Source: JAWPMT01 sp965229785
GTDB lineage: Bacteria; Bacteroidota; Bacteroidia; Cytophagales; Cyclobacteriaceae
Assembly (NCBI GenBank): GCA_965229785.1
Contig: CBDDJS010000001.1
Coordinates: 868,001-932,000 of the forward strand
Direction of reading: 5' to 3'
Length of the DNA stretch: 64,000 bases
In this document: in pieces, positions 1-9,482 of the stretch
Numbering within the stretch: position 1 is the first letter of the stretch
Layout of the letters: every line of letters starts with the position of its first letter
The notes under the pieces: model-generated
What the model saw: the letters and a program-made list of their open reading frames with translations, nothing else
The model's database searches: none
Told to the model about the DNA's origin: nothing
Made by a program: the position numbers and the translations under genes

Positions 1-2558
1 AGGTTTTGATCAATTTCACAGATAAGAGAAAGGTATTTTTTTGCGATGGCAAACTCCAGTGATTGCGGCTCAGGAGTTTGAATGAAAATACTGTCATTTT
101 TCACCTGCACACTTAGTCCGATTACCTGATCATCCAACTGAAGACCAAAATCCAATTCGACGGGAGGGGTAACTTTAAAATCATTCAGGCTCAAGTCTGC
201 TTCAAAACGTTGAATTTGAAGATCTATATCTAAAGCCTCGCTGTATACCCTGGAACCTGTACCTGAAAATGAAGTTTTTATTTCATCCCTGTCCCATGTA
301 TTGGTGATAAGCCAGTTTCCAACCATTGAAAGTGGGTCTGAAAGATGACTCCCAAGGGGTAACTCGACACCTAATTGACAACTGAGGTCATTGATATCAG
401 CGATGGTCATGTAGAGAGCTGTTTTCGAAACCAATGCGTCATTTTCAAGGTCAATATGCTGATTTAATCGAATCGTATCGCTACCCATTTGATTGATAAT
501 TTCAAGCGAGATACCACGATCGATATTCACCGTGTTGGTCATTTGAATTGAACTCATTTCCGGGAATGAGCCTACTACGTGATCAATTTGGTAGAGATCG
601 TTGACTTCTACCCGAGGAATGTGAATTTTGAGATCCTTAATGAGCAGATTATTGATGACTGTTTCATAACTGGATCTGATTTGTTCAAAGTCGATGGATA
701 AGGAATCGTTTTTATTAGACGTAAGTTCAGAAAGTTCCTCAAGCAAAGTTTTCATTTCAATGGATTCCACTTCAATGCTGAAATTCTCTAGCGCTAACCG
801 ATCTCGATCTTCATTGAATATGTAAGGAACAAAATCACGAATAATGCCTTCTTTAATGGCGATCGGGTGTTGGTTAAGGGTGAAAGCCATTTTTGGTTTT
901 ACACTGTTCTTCGCGAAAACAATGCCTCCATTCGTTTGTGCTACGTTCACCGGAAAAGGGATATTGGGGATGGACTTTTCAAAAGTCAAGTGATCAAAGC
1001 GCAATTCCCCACCATAGTTAAGATCTGCATAGGATTTACTCAAACTGGCGATCGGTCCTGAAAAGTGAAAATCCTTAAAGTCGATGAACCCATCGGCCTG
1101 ATCATAAGCTTCAAATTCCAGGAATTCCAAAAGTCGTTTGAAATCAACATGGTTTGATTCGAATTGTACTTCAGCCAGTGGTGGCTGTGCCAATTGGGTC
1201 AGGGAGTCCATGAATTCACGGCGAAAGACATTGTCAAGGACAATTCTCCCCTGAAAGGGCTGACCAGGGTACAGTTCTCCATTGGTGATATCTGCCGTAA
1301 TGTAAGAGGGGCTGTCGCCGCCAACTTCGAATTCACCGGATAATTCCAGGTCTGAGATTCGGTGAGATTTACCATTCTCGAAAAACCGGAATTGAAAGGA
1401 GGTAGCTGTCGCGTCATAATCCAGATCGATTTTGATCGGACCGCCATATTCATTATCACGATTGTACACCTTGCCCACAAAGGTGAGTTCCCCCAATGGA
1501 TCATAGCTTTTGATGATATTGAGAAACCGATCCGATAAGGTGAGTTCAAGAAAAGACAAAAGGGCTTCGTTTTTGCGTGTTCCGGTGCCTGTTTTGCTCT
1601 GAAAATCAATGTCCATCCGCATACGTTCATTCAGCGTAGACAGGATGCCTTTGGTGGTAGCGGTAAGGTCATTAAAAGTAACATTGAAATTGTCACTGAC
1701 CAGGTCGAATCCGGTATCATTATTGAGTTTTTGCGGAATGGATAACTTGATCAATTCCGCATCTCCGTCTGCCTTGAAAGTACGACCGACCAGACCTTCA
1801 TTGTCCTTCACCCTGATGGAATTGATCGTACCTTCTGCAAAGAAATTGTGAAAATATGCGCGTTCAGGGTCGGAAGACATGTCCATGCTCATATAATCAA
1901 ACTGCACATCGTATCGTTTGGGAAGGGCCTCATTCGGATTGCTACTTCGATCTTTGTAATAATCGAGGTGAAAATTTTCTGCTTCAAACTTCCGAATACG
2001 AAATCCTCCTGCCATTTTGAGCTCTCCGGAAGCGAATTTTAAAATCTTCTCCATAGGCGGACGAAATAGCCTGTGATTATGGCCTTCACTTGTCCGGGTC
2101 ATGGTCAGGGTACCATCGATAATCTTCATGCCCTTCAATCTTACCCTTACCCGTTCGTTTTTGATGTTGACAAATGGCCTGGAACCGGACCACTCACTGG
2201 CATCCCATAGCATAGAAAGGATCTCATGCCAACTTAGAGTGATCTGGATTTGCCCCACGTCAAAAGCAGGGGTAAGGTGTTTTGCTCCCAGTCCCCAGAT
2301 TTTTACTGTTTCCAGTTGAAGTTGGGGGGATAGGAGGAGGGTGCTGGCATAATCCAATTCCCCAATATGCATGGAGTCGCCCCGAAAGAGCTCTTTGCCC
2401 ATCGCGGATTCAAGTCCGTGGTGGATCTCATCTTTGTAAATCCCAAAAGTGACACCCCCCACAATGAAGAGCAAAACCTGAAGGATGATCAATACAAGAA
2501 CAGACTTGTAAATGAACCGGAAGATCCTGTTGACGATATGGCGAGTCCGAAGTTTGAT
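1..2558 (-). CDS. AsmA-like large membrane-anchored envelope protein (C-terminus cut by window edge)
   Basis: I translated the minus strand by hand and found one frame open from just after a TGA at 2577-2579 down to base 1, about 850 codons. It begins with a short basic segment, then one hydrophobic helix (about residues 18-40, containing LVLIILQVLLFIVGG), followed by a long beta-rich, low-cysteine sequence with repeated short strands. This is the look of the AsmA/TamB-like envelope proteins that are anchored in the inner membrane and reach into the periplasm. I recognise the architecture rather than a specific family. The start is unclear: there is no ATG, GTG or TTG between the upstream stop and the membrane helix. 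The first candidates are ATC at 2556-2558 (used here) and TTG at 2490-2492 inside the helix. It lies 119 bases downstream of the metalloprotease gene on the same strand. The C-terminus lies outside the window. Confidence 0.6.
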   Translation of the reverse strand, partial: MKLRTRHIVNRIFRFIYKSVLVLIILQVLLFIVGGVTFGIYKDEIHHGLESAMGKELFRGDSMHIGELDYASTLLLSPQLQLETVKIWGLGAKHLTPAFDVGQIQITLSWHEILSMLWDASEWSGSRPFVNIKNERVRVRLKGMKIIDGTLTMTRTSEGHNHRLFRPPMEKILKFASGELKMAGGFRIRKFEAENFHLDYYKDRSSNPNEALPKRYDVQFDYMSMDMSSDPERAYFHNFFAEGTINSIRVKDNEGLVGRTFKADGDAELIKLSIPQKLNNDTGFDLVSDNFNVTFNDLTATTKGILSTLNERMRMDIDFQSKTGTGTRKNEALLSFLELTLSDRFLNIIKSYDPLGELTFVGKVYNRDNEYGGPIKIDLDYDATATSFQFRFFENGKSHRISDLELSGEFEVGGDSPSYITADITNGELYPGQPFQGRIVLDNVFRREFMDSLTQLAQPPLAEVQFESNHVDFKRLLEFLEFEAYDQADGFIDFKDFHFSGPIASLSKSYADLNYGGELRFDHLTFEKSIPNIPFPVNVAQTNGGIVFAKNSVKPKMAFTLNQHPIAIKEGIIRDFVPYIFNEDRDRLALENFSIEVESIEMKTLLEELSELTSNKNDSLSIDFEQIRSSYETVINNLLIKDLKIHIPRVEVNDLYQIDHVVGSFPEMSSIQMTNTVNIDRGISLEIINQMGSDTIRLNQHIDLENDALVSKTALYMTIADINDLSCQLGVELPLGSHLSDPLSMVGNWLITNTWDRDEIKTSFSGTGSRVYSEALDIDLQIQRFEADLSLNDFKVTPPVELDFGLQLDDQVIGLSVQVKNDSIFIQTPEPQSLEFAIAKKYLSLICEIDQN

Positions 2559-2626
2559 TAGATCAGTTTTGTAAGGTCAAATTACGCATATACGGCTTTC
2601 TTTGACCTGTTTTTAAACGATTACTC

Positions 2627-2640
2627 AGTCCAATTGGACT
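2627..2640. promoter_or_regulatory. 14-bp perfect palindrome between metalloprotease and AsmA-like genes
   Basis: AGTCCAATTGGACT reads identically on both strands. It has no loop and no T-run, so it is not a convincing terminator. It sits 68 to 82 bases upstream of the AsmA-like reading frame and could be an operator. No other copy was noticed in the window. Confidence 0.25.
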
Positions 2641-2677
2641 TGATCGGGTAAGATAATCACTTGTGGTTGTACAGCCA

Positions 2678-5644
2678 CTACTTTCTTATGATCACGCGTT
2701 GAGAAGCTTCGAAATTCTTTCCCTTGACCTGAACCATATAGATGCCTCCCAATTCTGATGCCTGAAAATGATACGTTTGGTTGAGTCCGTTAGGTTCTCT
2801 GAATTGCACAATGATCTTGCCGGTCATATCGACCAGTGAAACGACAATCTCTTCTTTTTGAGGTAAATCAAGTGTAACCACAAAGTTGTCTTCTACCGGA
2901 TTAGGATAGACTACCATGGAAGTTTCAAAAGTTCGTAAGGATCTGGGTCTGACGGGGAATATTTCCACTTCATCCAAATATAGATGATTACCTCCTCCAT
3001 TGGTAAAAACAAAGGCCAGTCGAAGGTTCTGCCAGACCATAAATGTGCTGAGATCGATGTTTTCAATACGCCAGTCATTTTCTCCGGGAACGAATTCACT
3101 TGATAAGTTCGTGGTGCTGAGTGTATCCCCCGCTTTGTCATAAAGCACACGATCATAGGATTGGCCACAGTTAACCGATAACAAGACCTGAAGCCGGTCT
3201 CTAAATCCGCCATTTTGTGCGTGAGCGACTCGGAATTGTAGTGTGCCCTGCGTTAAATCTCCCGTATTTAAAATAGGACTAACCAGCCAGGATTCTGACC
3301 CGAGACTACTGCTGGCAAATGCGGAGGCCCGGACCAGACCATCCTCATTCTCAAAAGTGGTCCAGAGAGAATTGCCGGTAGGGCTAACCGTTACCCATTG
3401 ATCGGGTTGGTCAAAAGATTCTCGGTAAGGAAGAGTAGCTTCTTCGTCATTGATGACGATGTTCCTCGTGAATGAATCATTCAATGGATTTTGATCAGAT
3501 TCCTGATTCGGTGAGTTGGCGGATAAAGTCACTGTATACGTACCCTCCTCCAGGTCACTAATTAGTACGGAATTGGTTTCCTCTCCACCTGAAATCAAAT
3601 TGGTGTTAATCGTGTTTTGGCCCGTTGTTCCGGAAACATCAAATTGCAGTTCGTAATTACCTATCGTTTCAAATCCGAAGTTTTTAACGGTTATGCGGGG
3701 TGAAATGAAGTCAGAACAAGTCACAACAGGGAGTTGAGATACTTCAGTGATACCTAAATCGTAGGCCTGGAGTTCAGTTTCGACGATCTGTATATCATCA
3801 ATATAGATGTTGTTTTGGGCACCATTCTGGCCGACAAAGGCAAACCTGATATCTGGTTCAATGATGGATGTGATGTTGAGCTCCACTTCACGCCAGTCTC
3901 CTGGGCCAGTAGGGGTAAAGGACGAGGAGATGCTTCTGTCAACGCTTATCAGGTTATTTCCATAACTTGAAAACAGAGTTCGATCAAAAGTGGCTCCGCA
4001 ATCCGAAGAGGCCATGAGTAGTAGACCGTCTTTCAATTCATCGCTACTGATTCCGGAATAGGCATACCTAAAAGTTAAACTCGCCGAAGATACCTCACTA
4101 AAATTGAGGTTGGGTAGAATCAAATAATGAAACTCTCCGAGGTTATCTTCACTGCCAAAGAAGTTTAACTGTCCGGCAACATTGGTGTTGGTTTCGAAAG
4201 GAGCCGTTTGTCGTTGCCACAGGCTGTTTTCACTGAGTTCCGTTCGTGTGATCAGGGTGTTCGTAGATTCAAAATCCTCGGTATATGGTAAGGAGTTTGT
4301 GGCTGAAGGCGGAATAACGACCTCTAGCAAGTTGTTATCTATGTTAAGGTCCTCACGACCATTTACGGTGAGTATTTGAAAAGACAGCTGTTGATTGGTT
4401 GATTGCTCCAGAGACATTTCCGGGAAGGTCAGTGTCGTGGCTTCGGCACTTGATAAGGCGGAATTCGTGGTTAAGGTATCTATCGATATTCCGTTCAGGA
4501 GTCGGATGATTTGTGCTTCACCTATCGCATTGGTACCAAAATTTCTAACCTCTACCTGAGGCGTGAAAATTGTACTGCAAAATACTTCGCTTTGGTTTGT
4601 GAGACGGGCAATGCCCAGATCGTCGGCGATCATAACCGGTGCTTCCAGGGCTTTTGAAGTCAATAGTGATTTGCGTCGAATACTGCTCGTCAGAACTGTT
4701 CTCATGCGTTCTCGCTGACAAGTAGTAAACAGGTTCATACACGCGTCATCGGTGTAATTGAGGAAATTTGAATACATATCAGAGGATGTACAGGAGACCA
4801 CTTCACTCGCCGGGCATTCTCCCTGATAACTGGTGCTGGATAAGGGTGTATCTGAGCAAAAGTCATCCACTTCACAACCCCCGTCTCCCCATATGTGCTT
4901 CAATCCAAGGAAATGTCCCACCTCGTGCGTCGCAGTTCTGCCTATACTCTCAAATTCACGGGCATCGGGATTGTTGCCCACGTACTCATAATCCAGAGCG
5001 ATACCATCAGTCAGGCGTTCATTGTTGATTTCATCAATTCCCGCAAGATTGGAAAATGGAAAAGTAGCCCAGCCCAGAAAGCCTTCCAGGTTTGAAACAT
5101 AGATATTCATATAATCTTCTGCGGGCCAGTAGATTTCACTTTTCAGTATGTCATCTTCCTGAAATCGATAAGAGACCTGGCTGCCAAGTGTTCTGGTGAC
5201 CCCATTGGTTGGAAGTCCGTCCGGATCTTGTTTGGCAAGCACAAACTCAATTTGCGCATCAGATGCGACAGAAAGAAATACTTCAGGTGTGGCGGAGGCA
5301 TCGGCGTTCGCTCTCCGGAAATCTTCATTCAGCGTCGCCATTTGCTGTTCGATACGTTCAAAAGCAAGGTTTCTGCCTTCGCCTATAGGTTCTCCCTGAT
5401 GAATGATATGAAAAACGACCGGAATGGTCAGTACTTCGTTTTGAGTTCGGCCAGCGTTTTCTAACCGGAGCTTATTGAGCCAGGTTTCGAATTGTTCCGG
5501 GGGTTCATGATAGGATTGTGGCGAAATCGCACACCTGTTTTGTCCCCTGACATCTTGAATGAAGGTCAGAAAGCACAGGATCAGGATACCTACGGGTACA
5601 TGTACATTAGCTCGCGAAAGGCAATTTCGCATTGGGGTCATCAC
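2678..5644 (-). CDS. Secreted M43 (pappalysin-type) zinc metalloprotease with T9SS C-terminal sorting domain
   Basis: 988 residues. An N-terminal signal peptide (hydrophobic GILILCFLTFI) precedes a metzincin catalytic domain. The zinc site HEVGHFLGLKH lies near residue 238, followed by the SDTP segment and a Met-turn region (CMNLFTTCQRERM) typical of M43 cytophagalysin/pappalysin proteases. Two beta-sandwich modules follow, starting with SLPYTEDFES (about 453) and TLPYRESFDQ (about 735), resembling choice-of-anchor-J/MAM-like domains. The last 80 residues (VVYPNPVEDNFVV ... GIYMVQVKG) are a type A sorting signal, so export should use the type IX system with cleavage at the surface. The start overlaps the end of the Nfu gene by 38 bases; the internal ATG at 5632 is an equally possible start. 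It probably degrades extracellular protein; the substrate is unknown. Confidence 0.9.
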   Translation of the reverse strand: MMTPMRNCLSRANVHVPVGILILCFLTFIQDVRGQNRCAISPQSYHEPPEQFETWLNKLRLENAGRTQNEVLTIPVVFHIIHQGEPIGEGRNLAFERIEQQMATLNEDFRRANADASATPEVFLSVASDAQIEFVLAKQDPDGLPTNGVTRTLGSQVSYRFQEDDILKSEIYWPAEDYMNIYVSNLEGFLGWATFPFSNLAGIDEINNERLTDGIALDYEYVGNNPDAREFESIGRTATHEVGHFLGLKHIWGDGGCEVDDFCSDTPLSSTSYQGECPASEVVSCTSSDMYSNFLNYTDDACMNLFTTCQRERMRTVLTSSIRRKSLLTSKALEAPVMIADDLGIARLTNQSEVFCSTIFTPQVEVRNFGTNAIGEAQIIRLLNGISIDTLTTNSALSSAEATTLTFPEMSLEQSTNQQLSFQILTVNGREDLNIDNNLLEVVIPPSATNSLPYTEDFESTNTLITRTELSENSLWQRQTAPFETNTNVAGQLNFFGSEDNLGEFHYLILPNLNFSEVSSASLTFRYAYSGISSDELKDGLLLMASSDCGATFDRTLFSSYGNNLISVDRSISSSFTPTGPGDWREVELNITSIIEPDIRFAFVGQNGAQNNIYIDDIQIVETELQAYDLGITEVSQLPVVTCSDFISPRITVKNFGFETIGNYELQFDVSGTTGQNTINTNLISGGEETNSVLISDLEEGTYTVTLSANSPNQESDQNPLNDSFTRNIVINDEEATLPYRESFDQPDQWVTVSPTGNSLWTTFENEDGLVRASAFASSSLGSESWLVSPILNTGDLTQGTLQFRVAHAQNGGFRDRLQVLLSVNCGQSYDRVLYDKAGDTLSTTNLSSEFVPGENDWRIENIDLSTFMVWQNLRLAFVFTNGGGNHLYLDEVEIFPVRPRSLRTFETSMVVYPNPVEDNFVVTLDLPQKEEIVVSLVDMTGKIIVQFREPNGLNQTYHFQASELGGIYMVQVKGKNFEASQRVIIRK

Positions 5645-5885
5645 TTGCGGTTAAGTTAACGGCTACTACCTTTTTTACTTCGGGCACCGCACGTATGACC
5701 GCATCTTCCACGCCCGCTTTCAGAGTCATGGTAGACATAGGACATGAACCGCAGTTGCCCAATAGTTCGAGGTATAACGTTCCATCCTCAAGTTTTAGTA
5801 CTTTCACATTACCCCCGTCAGCCTCCAAATAAGGCCTGATGGTATCCAGGGCTTGTTCAATGTTCTGGGACAGTTCCTCGTTCAT
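5607..5885 (-). CDS. NifU C-terminal-domain (Nfu) iron-sulfur scaffold protein
   Basis: 92 residues, the usual size of a stand-alone Nfu domain. It carries the cluster-binding motif GNCGSCPMS (CxxC) near residue 43 and the family pattern of an N-terminal RPYLEADGGNV segment. Nfu proteins hold a transient 4Fe-4S cluster and pass it to apo-proteins in the cytoplasm. The gene starts one base after the mrp stop codon, so both are likely co-transcribed and act together in Fe-S cluster delivery. The C-terminal tail after the domain is short. Confidence 0.92.
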   Translation of the reverse strand: MNEELSQNIEQALDTIRPYLEADGGNVKVLKLEDGTLYLELLGNCGSCPMSTMTLKAGVEDAVIRAVPEVKKVVAVNLTASDDPNAKLPFAS

Positions 5886-5886
5886 A

Positions 5887-6978
5887 TCAAACCTTCATTT
5901 CTACAGGAGTCGTTTTTTCCATCGTAGCATTTCGAATCGCTACCTGTTGCGCGACTGCTGCCCCTAAATTACGAAAAGCTTCTGAGGTTACCCCATCTTT
6001 TAAGGCTGCAGGGTACCCATTGTCGCCGCTCTCACGAATCGATTGTACGATTGGTATCTGACCTAAGAACGGAACCTCATTCTTTTTGGCGAGATTTTCG
6101 CCACCATTTTCACCGAAAATGAAGTACTTATTATCCGGCAATTCTGCCGGAGTGAAGTATGCCATATTTTCAATAACACCCAGCACAGGGACGTTGATCG
6201 TTGGCTGTTTGAACATCTGAAGCCCTTTTTGAGCATCTGCAATCGCCACTTTCTGTGGGGTGGTGACGATGATAGCTCCGGTCACCGGCACCGTTTGAAC
6301 CATGGTCAGGTGAATATCTGATGTTCCCGGAGGTAAATCGATCAAGAGATAATCCAGTGGTCCCCAAACCGTATCTCCGATGAATTGTTTCAAAGCAGAA
6401 CTGGCCATAGGGCCTCTCCATACTACGGCATTTTCAGCGGGAGAAAGAAATCCGATGCTGATCAGCTTAACACCATACTGCTCCACCGGTACAATTTGAT
6501 TTTTCCCGTCGACCTGGGTCACTCCGGGTTGTTCATGCTCACAATTGAACATCGTAGGTACTGAAGGGCCGAAAATATCCGCATCGATCAACCCGACACG
6601 TGCTCCTGATTTTGCTAATGAAACGGCCAGGTTTGCAGATACGGTAGACTTACCTACGCCGCCTTTTCCGGAAGCGATGGCTATGATGTTTTTGACTTCA
6701 GGTAGAAGCGGAGCATTATTTCTGGCGGTGGTTACCGCAGAGGTCATATTGATGTGTAGGTCAACCTCCCCAAGATGCTTCTCTATGGCGTTTTCACAAT
6801 CCTTTTTGATCAACTCCTTTAGCGGGCAAGCCGGAGTGGTCAATACGACATCAAAAGCCAGTTTATTGCCATCGATGTGGATCTGCTGGATCATGTTAAG
6901 TGTAACCAGGTCCTTCTTCAAGTCAGGGTCCTGAACTTCACTCAATGCCCTTAATACAGCTTCTTTCGTAATACTCAT
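5887..6978 (-). CDS. mrp: Mrp/ApbC-type P-loop ATPase, Fe-S cluster carrier
   Basis: 363 residues from the ATG at 6978, chosen because the protein then begins MSITKEAVLRALSEV like other family members; an upstream in-frame start at 7014 adds 12 unlikely residues. An N-terminal MIP18/DUF59 domain (about 1-85, with TPACPLK) is followed by a deviant Walker A motif GKGGVGKS (about 104-111) and the DLPPGTSD switch region. It is expected to bind and transfer Fe-S clusters in the cytoplasm in an ATP-dependent way. The usual CxxC after ENM is absent: the sequence reads ENMAYFTPAELPDNKYFIFG. It is upstream of the Nfu gene by one base, forming a two-gene Fe-S unit. A lone cysteine near residue 51 in the DUF59 domain is the conserved one. 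Confidence 0.93.
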   Translation of the reverse strand: MSITKEAVLRALSEVQDPDLKKDLVTLNMIQQIHIDGNKLAFDVVLTTPACPLKELIKKDCENAIEKHLGEVDLHINMTSAVTTARNNAPLLPEVKNIIAIASGKGGVGKSTVSANLAVSLAKSGARVGLIDADIFGPSVPTMFNCEHEQPGVTQVDGKNQIVPVEQYGVKLISIGFLSPAENAVVWRGPMASSALKQFIGDTVWGPLDYLLIDLPPGTSDIHLTMVQTVPVTGAIIVTTPQKVAIADAQKGLQMFKQPTINVPVLGVIENMAYFTPAELPDNKYFIFGENGGENLAKKNEVPFLGQIPIVQSIRESGDNGYPAALKDGVTSEAFRNLGAAVAQQVAIRNATMEKTTPVEMKV

Positions 6979-7150
6979 TGTTCTTTTTGGGAAATCTGGC
7001 GCAAGTTTAATCAAGCACTGTTAGGCCAACAAAGTTAAGTGAGGTTCGGTTTCAAAATTGGATGATCAATTTCTTCACGTTGAATAGGCTGAAGGGTATT
7101 CAGGGATGAATGCTTTCCCCGAAAAAGTCAAACTGAATTTTTTAATTTTT

Positions 7151-7912
7151 TCACGGGTTCATATCGCCCAACAGCTTTTGATTGAAACTGTCGCGTTTAT
7201 CCCGGCTCAATTTGGCTTGTAATCCACCTTGAAGATGAATAAGGAAATTCCTTGGCTCGTATTGTTCGATGGACTCAACAGCATTAAGAGAGACGAAGTA
7301 CGAACGATGGGTTCGGTAAAAACTCGTAGGATCAAGTACCTGTTCCAGGTACTCCATAGATAAACGAATCAAGTATTTTCGGTTGGTGGTATGTACTTCT
7401 ACATATTGATCAGCGGACACAATCATGACCACATCACTCGTTGGTATGAATAGGGTGGAAGCACCTTCCCGATAAGCAAACCGAAGAAGATGTTCCTTCT
7501 TATGTGCAGTTTGCGAAAGTGTTTCAATCAGGGATCTCAAATCTTGTTTTTCAGTGACTCCTGATATTTTTTCAAGGGTTTTATCAAATCGGTCTTTACT
7601 GAAAGGTTTCAGGAGATAATCGACAGCATTTAATTCGAAAGCTTTTACGGCAAACTGATCATAGGCTGTAATAAAAATGATTTTGGGCGGATGAGTGCCT
7701 TCTAGCTGTTCAACGAGCTCGATACCACTCATTTCTGGCATTTGAATATCGAGAAGCACAATATCAGGAGCCAATCCCTGAATAGCAGCTAAAGCCTCTT
7801 GTCCATTCTGTGCTTCACCTATTAGTGAAAACTGTTGATGTCTGGCGAGGTGTACTTTGAGTAACTCCCTGGCATCTTCTTCATCATCCACGATCAACAC
7901 CTTTTTTGTCAT
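7151..7912 (-). CDS. LytTR-family response regulator
   Basis: 253 residues. The receiver domain (1-120) contains the acidic pocket IVDDEE and the phospho-acceptor Asp55 in VLLDIQMPEMSG, with conserved Thr (ITAYD) and Lys (LLKPF). The C-terminal half (about 150-250) is a LytTR DNA-binding domain, with YVEVHTTNRKYLIR and FYRTHRSYFVSLNAV motifs. The start codon overlaps the histidine kinase stop by four bases, so it is the partner of that kinase. It is the last gene of a four-gene operon; its targets cannot be read from the sequence. Confidence 0.95.
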   Translation of the reverse strand: MTKKVLIVDDEEDARELLKVHLARHQQFSLIGEAQNGQEALAAIQGLAPDIVLLDIQMPEMSGIELVEQLEGTHPPKIIFITAYDQFAVKAFELNAVDYLLKPFSKDRFDKTLEKISGVTEKQDLRSLIETLSQTAHKKEHLLRFAYREGASTLFIPTSDVVMIVSADQYVEVHTTNRKYLIRLSMEYLEQVLDPTSFYRTHRSYFVSLNAVESIEQYEPRNFLIHLQGGLQAKLSRDKRDSFNQKLLGDMNP

Positions 7913-8988
7913 GCGGGTATTCTGATTTCTGCCTGAACACCATTCGCTACCGAATGGATCTGAAAACTGGATCTTCCGTCATATACGTTAGCTAAACGCT
8001 CTTCGATATTGGCAAGTCCGATTCCTTTGACTTGTTCATTTTTAAGGGGAGGTCCCTCGTTGAAGACGGATAAAACGAGTTGACCATCACCCATTTTCGC
8101 GCCAATATTGATTCGTTTGGAATCTTGCTTCTGAGAAATGCCGTGCTTGATGCTGTTTTCTACCAAAGGTTGAAGGATAAAGTTGGGGATAGTCAGTTCC
8201 GACAATTGCTGCTCGATATCAAAAGATACTTCCAGGTCTTTGAAACGATGCTGTTCGATCCGAAGGTAAGTTTTTAGGTGATCCAGTTCCTTTTGTAATG
8301 AAACCAGCTGGATGTCCGATTCGGCCAATGAGACGCGTAACAACTCACTCAAATCGGTAGTCATATCAATGGCTGTGTCGAGTTTCTTCCTATGGATTGA
8401 GCTCACAATACTATTCAGCGCATTGAATAGGAAATGAGGCTGTAATTGCATTTTCAGCATTCTTAGCTGCGTTTCGATGAGGTCTTTTTCCAGGCTTAAG
8501 TTTTTCAATTCTTCAGCTTTTACCTCTCGATAATATTCTCTCGCATGAACAAAACCAAGAATGGCAATGTAGATGAAAAAGTGCCAATGGAACAGCGCCA
8601 GGAATAATACGACATAGATAGAAATGAAACTGTCCAGCGTTACGGAACTGGAAGTCATCAGATTCCAAATCAGCGAATAGCAACCCAGATAGAACAGGAC
8701 AATAGAAAGCGAGGTAAACAGATGGATAGCCGCGTTCCTGATAATGTTTCTTCTACCTATTTGGAATCGGGTAACTAACCAGAAGATGGCGGGAGTAATG
8801 AACCCCCAAACCCACCAAACCAGCAACTGCACCTGAAATTGCTGCCACCAATGGGCTTGTTCAGGATCTGACTGGTAACTCCTGAGGTAAAGCTGTGTGG
8901 AAGTGAACACAGCTACCAGGGACCAAATCAGGAAGTTGATGGAAAGGTTACGACGGGACAGTATATTCACCGGATCAATATACTTCAA
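7909..8988 (-). CDS. LytS-type sensor histidine kinase
   Basis: 359 residues with four predicted membrane segments in the first about 150 residues, then a coiled linker and a His_kinase domain containing QLQPHFLFNALNS, where the His is the predicted phosphorylation site. The ATPase part shows the N-box (PLVENSIKHG) and a glycine box (GIGLANIEERL). There is no large periplasmic sensor domain, so sensing is probably in or near the membrane, or through the neighbouring periplasmic proteins. Start and stop both overlap neighbouring genes by four bases (DOMON gene upstream, LytTR regulator downstream), pointing to translational coupling. Confidence 0.93.
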   Translation of the reverse strand: MKYIDPVNILSRRNLSINFLIWSLVAVFTSTQLYLRSYQSDPEQAHWWQQFQVQLLVWWVWGFITPAIFWLVTRFQIGRRNIIRNAAIHLFTSLSIVLFYLGCYSLIWNLMTSSSVTLDSFISIYVVLFLALFHWHFFIYIAILGFVHAREYYREVKAEELKNLSLEKDLIETQLRMLKMQLQPHFLFNALNSIVSSIHRKKLDTAIDMTTDLSELLRVSLAESDIQLVSLQKELDHLKTYLRIEQHRFKDLEVSFDIEQQLSELTIPNFILQPLVENSIKHGISQKQDSKRINIGAKMGDGQLVLSVFNEGPPLKNEQVKGIGLANIEERLANVYDGRSSFQIHSVANGVQAEIRIPA

Positions 8989-9482
8989 TTTGCTTCTAAA
9001 ATGAATGGGATATGTCTCCTCATGATCGAATGATGATCAAAATCATCGTACGCGGAGTAAGCCAGGATGAGCCAAAAGGATTTTGATAAGGTATGCTGGA
9101 AATCATACTGATCCTGACTCTTAATTGGGATACTGAACCGAACCTCCGTATTTCGGTTTGCCTCTTTTCCATGCAGCAGGGTGAAGGAGGTAATGCCACC
9201 CAAGTCGGTATCTTGTCTCGGATCACCGATGCCTTGCACATGCATGTCTATTCCTTCGGGCTTTCCATCGACCACATGAAACAATAATAAGTCACTGCCT
9301 ACAATGTTATTTTCATCATTAAAGCCAATTCCTATCCAGCCAGTGGTTGGGGCGTTTAAGGAGATGATTATCGAATCATTCACGATCTCATAATCCATGC
9401 GCATACCTCCGGCAAAGACAGGTCCCTTTTGTGATGGAAGCACGAAAGGGACCATGAAAAATGAGAGGACTAAAATCCTCAT
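8985..9482 (-). CDS. Periplasmic DOMON-domain protein
   Basis: 165 residues: a short signal peptide (VLSFFMVPFVLPSQ) followed by a single DOMON domain. Visible family features are GWIGIGFNDENN, SDLLLFHVVDGK, WLILAYSAYDDFDHHS and a terminal RRHIPF. DOMON domains are beta-sandwiches that bind heme b or sugars. Several His and Met residues are present but I cannot assign ligands. It lies between the NTF2-like gene and the kinase gene with four-base overlaps on each side, so it may act as a periplasmic redox or ligand sensor for the kinase; this is inference from position. Confidence 0.75.
   Translation of the reverse strand: MRILVLSFFMVPFVLPSQKGPVFAGGMRMDYEIVNDSIIISLNAPTTGWIGIGFNDENNIVGSDLLLFHVVDGKPEGIDMHVQGIGDPRQDTDLGGITSFTLLHGKEANRNTEVRFSIPIKSQDQYDFQHTLSKSFWLILAYSAYDDFDHHSIMRRHIPFILEAN

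Noticed and set aside
4768..5095. Plus-strand frames inside the metalloprotease gene
   Set aside because: They lie opposite the well-supported catalytic domain and have no family features.
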